Below, piece after piece: positions 61,166 to 64,000 of a stretch of 64,000 nucleotides of DNA (positions within the stretch are counted from its first letter, which is position 1; each line of letters starts with the position of its first letter). The DNA lies in assembly GCA_044223995.1 (NCBI GenBank), contig JBGALE010000006.1:124001-188000 (forward strand), read 5' to 3'. Under the pieces are notes generated by a model. It was not told the origin of the DNA, made no database searches, and saw nothing but the letters and a program-made list of their open reading frames with translations. The position numbers and the translations under genes were made by a program. The DNA is from JACMLD01 sp044223995 (lineage in GTDB: Bacteria > Bacteroidota > Bacteroidia > Chitinophagales > Chitinophagaceae).

Positions 61166-62530
61166 TTATTGAGCGCTTTTTGCAGTACTACGCACCACCC
61201 ATTTATCTATCTGTGGGCAGGTTTTATAATCATCATCCACCATGATATAATAGGTAGGGATTTTTGTAGCAAACCATTTTTCCATGGCGGCTGCTTTCTT
61301 TTCTTCGATCGCTTTTTGGGCCAGCCTGTTGTAGTCGTCTTTTAAATTTTCGCGGTGCGGCTCAGTACGTGTTTTTAAGTAAAGAATCCTGACACCCTTT
61401 TTACCACGGTCGTCGGTAAAAATATTGGGCTGTGAAAATTCTCCCACTTTTAATTTGGGCAATACCTGTACAAGATCCTTATCCAGTTGATCGATGGTCA
61501 GGAATGTTCCATTGGGGCCTTGTATAAATCCGGCAGTATATTTTTGTGCTTCATCTTCACTGTAACGGCTAACTGCTTCACCAAAAGTTACTGTACCGGC
61601 AATCAGTTTCGCGCGTACAGAGTCCAGTTTATCTACAGCCAGCTTTACTTCATCATCCGTGATAGTGGGAATTCTTAAAATATGCCGGATGGTGGCATCA
61701 TCACCGGCACGGTTGACCATCTGAATGATGTGGTAACCAAATTTGGATTTAATAACAGGTGATATCTGTCCCTCTTTCAGCCGGAATGCTGCCTGTAAAA
61801 AAGTTGGGTCCCATTGTTTTTCGGTACGGTTGATATTGTACATACCACCGGTACTCTTGCTGCCGGGATCATCTGTATATAAGCTCGCGAGTGTTTCAAA
61901 TTTCCTGGTTCCTGATTCCACCTGCTTTTTATAATCTGTCAATTCATCAATAGCCAGTTTATCCAAATCGCGGCTTGCTTTCGGGTAAACAACTATTTGT
62001 CCTATTTCTACCTCACTTTCATAAAATGCAAGACTGTCTTTGGGGATTTTATCGAAATATGCTTTTACTTCTGTCGGTGTTATTTTAACGCCTTCAACAA
62101 TTTTGTTGCGCATTTGCTCTGCCAGCTTCCTTTCCTTAAACGGGATGCGAAAGTCTTCCTTGATTTGATACACCGTTCTTCCTGCTACCTGTTCAAGAAT
62201 TTCTTTTGATCCATATTGCTGGATAAATCCACGTACCTGGTTTTCCATCAGCGATTCTAATTCTTCATCACTCACCTGTATGGAATCTTTTTCAGCCTGC
62301 AGCACCAGGGATTTCATGGCAAGCGCCTGTTGTATGATGGCGCATTCTGCATTTTCAGGAATGGGTTCGCCACGGCGCTGGCGATCGAGAATTTCATTGA
62401 CCACATCCGACCTCAATATTATTTTATCACCTACTATTCCTACAATTTTATCTGCAATCACTTTATGTGTTTGTGCAGTTGCAGAAAAACAAACGATTAA
62501 TGCAATGGAAAATAAGGAGAGTTGCTTCAT
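61166..62530 (-). CDS. SurA-like periplasmic peptidylprolyl isomerase
   Basis: The 454-residue protein has a signal peptide (LSLFSIALIVCFSATAQ), an N-terminal SurA-type region (IADKIVGIVGDKIILRSDVVNEI), and two rotamase-type domains: about 170-280 (EVEIGQIVVYPKASR ... FGYHIIQMVNR) and 280-390 (ATIRHILRIPTI ..., more diverged). By family it chaperones outer-membrane proteins. ATG 62530 gives the signal peptide, and an exact -7 element lies 18 nt upstream; the frame start 62551 is inside that element. It does not overlap the infB region upstream. Confidence 0.92.
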   Translation of the reverse strand: MKQLSLFSIALIVCFSATAQTHKVIADKIVGIVGDKIILRSDVVNEILDRQRRGEPIPENAECAIIQQALAMKSLVLQAEKDSIQVSDEELESLMENQVRGFIQQYGSKEILEQVAGRTVYQIKEDFRIPFKERKLAEQMRNKIVEGVKITPTEVKAYFDKIPKDSLAFYESEVEIGQIVVYPKASRDLDKLAIDELTDYKKQVESGTRKFETLASLYTDDPGSKSTGGMYNINRTEKQWDPTFLQAAFRLKEGQISPVIKSKFGYHIIQMVNRAGDDATIRHILRIPTITDDEVKLAVDKLDSVRAKLIAGTVTFGEAVSRYSEDEAQKYTAGFIQGPNGTFLTIDQLDKDLVQVLPKLKVGEFSQPNIFTDDRGKKGVRILYLKTRTEPHRENLKDDYNRLAQKAIEEKKAAAMEKWFATKIPTYYIMVDDDYKTCPQIDKWVVRSTAKSAQ

Positions 62531-62548
62531 ATTAAAATCTATGTATGT

Positions 62549-62556
62549 CAAAAGTA
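62549..62556 (-). promoter_or_regulatory. -7 promoter element of the SurA-like gene
   Basis: TACTTTTG on the minus strand, 18 nt before ATG 62530. Confidence 0.6.
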
Positions 62557-62619
62557 TTCTCTGCTGCTGTTAATGAGTGGAGCTGGCTGCCCTTTTAACA
62601 AAAGTTTGATGCAGGAAAG

Positions 62620-62686
62620 GCAAAGGTTAAAGGTATAAGGGAGATAGAGCGCCTCTTACCTTATACCTTACACCGTATACCCTATT
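62620..62686. repeat. Inverted pair of heptanucleotide repeats downstream of infB
   Basis: Left part: GCAAAGG, TTAAAGG, TATAAGG (62620-62640). Right part, in opposite sense: CCTCTTA, CCTTATA, CCTTACA, CCGTATA, CCCTATT (62652-62686). A core with AGAG-CGC-CTCT lies between, so the whole can fold into a hairpin whose best arms are GGTATAAGG (62632-62640) and CCTTATACC (62659-62667). It abuts the infB stop codon and may act as its terminator, though only TTT follows on the minus strand. Confidence 0.65.
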
Positions 62687-62687
62687 T

Positions 62688-64000
62688 TTATAATGTTCTT
62701 TTTACTTCTTCTTCTTCAAATGCTTCCACTACATCGCCCACTTTCAGGTCGTTGAAATTTTTAATGGTCAACCCGCATTCCATACCGGAGGTGACATCTT
62801 TCACATCGTCTTTGAACCGTTTGAGGCTACCCAGTTCGGCGCTCTGTCCTTCACCCTTGGGGTATTCAACGATTCCATCCCGTATAATGCGTACTTTGGC
62901 GTTTCTGCTGATTTTTCCATCCATTACAAAACATCCTGCTACAGTGGCTTTGTCAAATTTGTACACTTCCCTTACTTCTACATTGGCCACAATCTTTTCC
63001 TGGATCTTCGGCTCCAGCATACCTTCCATCGCACTCTTGATTTCTTCGATGGCGTTATAGATAATAGAATAGGTTTTTATTTCCACTCCTTCATTTTCTG
63101 CCAGTCGTGAAGCCTGGAGGGAAGGACGGCAGTTAAAGCCTACTATTACTGCATCGGATGCAGTAGCCAGCAGAACATCGCTTTCCGTAATCGCACCCAC
63201 TGCTTTGTGTACCACGCTCACCGCTATTTCTTCTGTAGATAATTTCTGCAGTGAATCGGTCAACGCTTCTACAGATCCATCCACATCACCTTTAATAATC
63301 AGGTTCAGTTGTTTAAAGTTACCCAGTGCCAGCCTGCGGCCAATTTCATCAAGTGTAATATGCTTTTTGGTTCGTATACCCTGTTCGCGAAGTATCTGTG
63401 CCCGTTTGGTAGCTATTTCTTTTGCCTCGGCTTCGTCTTCATATACTTTAAATTTCTCACCTGCCTGTGGCGCACCATTCAAACCAAGTATTTGAACCGG
63501 CGTAGATGGCGGAGCTATTTCCACTTTTTGGTTTCTTTCGTTCGTCATGGCCTTAATACGGCCATAGTGCTGACCACTGACCATCAGGTCGCCCAGCCGC
63601 AGTGTACCATTTTGAACGAGCACCGTAGCTACATAACCACGGCCCTTATCAAGTGAGGCTTCAATGATGGTACCAGATGCTTCTTTATCGGGATTCGCTT
63701 TGAGTTCCAGTAAATCTGCTTCCAGCAAAATCTTTTCCAGCAGCAGATCAACATTCAATCCTTTTTTGGCGCTCAGTTCCTGGCTTTGGTATTTACCGCC
63801 CCATTCTTCCACCAGGATATTCATAGCAGAAAGTTGCTCATATATTTTTTGCGGGTTGGCGCCGTCCTTGTCAATTTTATTTACGGCAAAAATCATTGGA
63901 ACGCCTGCTGCCTGTGCGTGACTGATCGCTTCTTTTGTTTGCGGCATCACGGCATCATCAGCGGCAACTACGATTACTGCTATATCAGTCACCTTGGCAC
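62688..64000 (-). CDS. infB: Translation initiation factor IF-2, 3' part (5' end outside window)
   Basis: The frame is open at the right window edge, so the N-terminal domain and the first part of the G domain are missing; about 437 codons are visible. It begins in AKVTDIAVIVVAADDAVMPQT (around G3), followed by G4 NKID, domain II (GQHYGRIKAMTNERN) and domains III-IV ending VGDVVEAFEEEEVKR, the conserved IF-2 C-terminus. IF-2 places initiator tRNA on the ribosome. The apparent ATG-type start of the ORF inside the window (63992) is not a real start. Confidence 0.96.
   Translation of the reverse strand, partial: AKVTDIAVIVVAADDAVMPQTKEAISHAQAAGVPMIFAVNKIDKDGANPQKIYEQLSAMNILVEEWGGKYQSQELSAKKGLNVDLLLEKILLEADLLELKANPDKEASGTIIEASLDKGRGYVATVLVQNGTLRLGDLMVSGQHYGRIKAMTNERNQKVEIAPPSTPVQILGLNGAPQAGEKFKVYEDEAEAKEIATKRAQILREQGIRTKKHITLDEIGRRLALGNFKQLNLIIKGDVDGSVEALTDSLQKLSTEEIAVSVVHKAVGAITESDVLLATASDAVIVGFNCRPSLQASRLAENEGVEIKTYSIIYNAIEEIKSAMEGMLEPKIQEKIVANVEVREVYKFDKATVAGCFVMDGKISRNAKVRIIRDGIVEYPKGEGQSAELGSLKRFKDDVKDVTSGMECGLTIKNFNDLKVGDVVEAFEEEEVKRTL

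Noticed and set aside
62620..62686. Heptad repeats as a CRISPR array
   Set aside because: Units are 7 nt without spacers, and in inverted halves; not a CRISPR structure and no cas genes are present.
1..64000. Insertion sequence, prophage, toxin-antitoxin or defence island
   Set aside because: No transposase, integrase, phage structural gene, toxin pair or nuclease-defence combination was recognised in any frame.

Overview
This window is a chromosomal segment of a Bacteroidota bacterium, most likely of the family Chitinophagaceae. The reasons are: (i) promoter elements of the Bacteroidota sigma-factor type (TAnnTTTG) recur just upstream of genes, 16 exact copies being placed sensibly, and purine-rich Shine-Dalgarno sites are nearly absent; (ii) the gene content is typical of the phylum (S46 dipeptidyl-peptidase, GH3-like protein, long PurF-like protein, PorT-type barrel, CHRD lipoproteins, LytTR regulators); (iii) many secreted proteins carry lipoprotein signals. 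No insertion sequence, prophage, CRISPR array or rRNA was seen. One tRNA gene, tRNA-Thr(CGT), is present.

Layout. 1-2887 (minus): two tandem GH30 glycosidase lipoproteins, the first cut by the window edge. 3033-7574 (plus): phenylacetate catabolism operon paaABCD-paaG-paaI-paaY behind a promoter whose -33 region is overlapped by a PaaR-like operator. 7776-14413 (plus): a small membrane peptide, the GTPase Obg, a membrane-anchored patatin, a small secreted protein and a DPP7-type S46 peptidase. 14508-25911: CHRD lipoprotein, AlkA-like glycosylase, YCF48-like propeller, MnmD, amidohydrolase, cysS preceded by a 26-codon ORF, EEP-domain protein, two rhomboids (one apparently dead), RlmD-type rRNA methyltransferase and a small hypothetical. 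26027-34726: TlpA-like thioredoxin protein, PpiC foldase, outer-membrane barrel, metF, lptB, GH3-like protein, fabG. 34744-38297 (minus): second phenylacetate block (paaZ, a crotonase) followed by a second AlkA-like glycosylase. 38405-40088 (plus): three secreted, cysteine-motif proteins that look like a metal-handling group. 40147-44564: DUF1569 protein, adk, msrB, LytTR regulator, DUF2306-like membrane protein, YceI. 44705-51529: tRNA-Thr, a 1056-residue sortilin-like propeller, an aminotransferase, two tiny ORFs, a MurG-like glycosyltransferase, a lipoprotein. 51536-54066 (minus): sixA and the long PurF paralogue. 54486-61002 (minus): a two-component pair in which a 1954-residue kinase with about 11 PAS and 2 GAF domains precedes a NarL-type regulator. 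61166-64000 (minus): SurA-like foldase and the 3' part of infB.

How the genes work together. The two paa blocks together encode the epoxidase subunits A-D, the isomerase PaaG, the ring-opening bifunctional PaaZ and accessory thioesterases, but not PaaK, PaaE, PaaH or PaaJ, which must lie elsewhere. Several genes belong to cell-envelope biogenesis and proteostasis (lptB, two PpiC/SurA foldases, rhomboids, TlpA-like protein, barrel). The rest is housekeeping (obg, cysS, adk, metF, fabG, infB, rlmD).

I did not find a clear new multi-gene system such as a defence island. The most interesting observations are regulatory and small-scale: the PaaR-like operator at paaA, the 26-codon ORF in the cysS leader, the pseudo-rhomboid/rhomboid pair, promoters lying 4-9 nt from start codons, several strong intergenic palindromes, and an inverted pair of heptanucleotide repeats behind infB.
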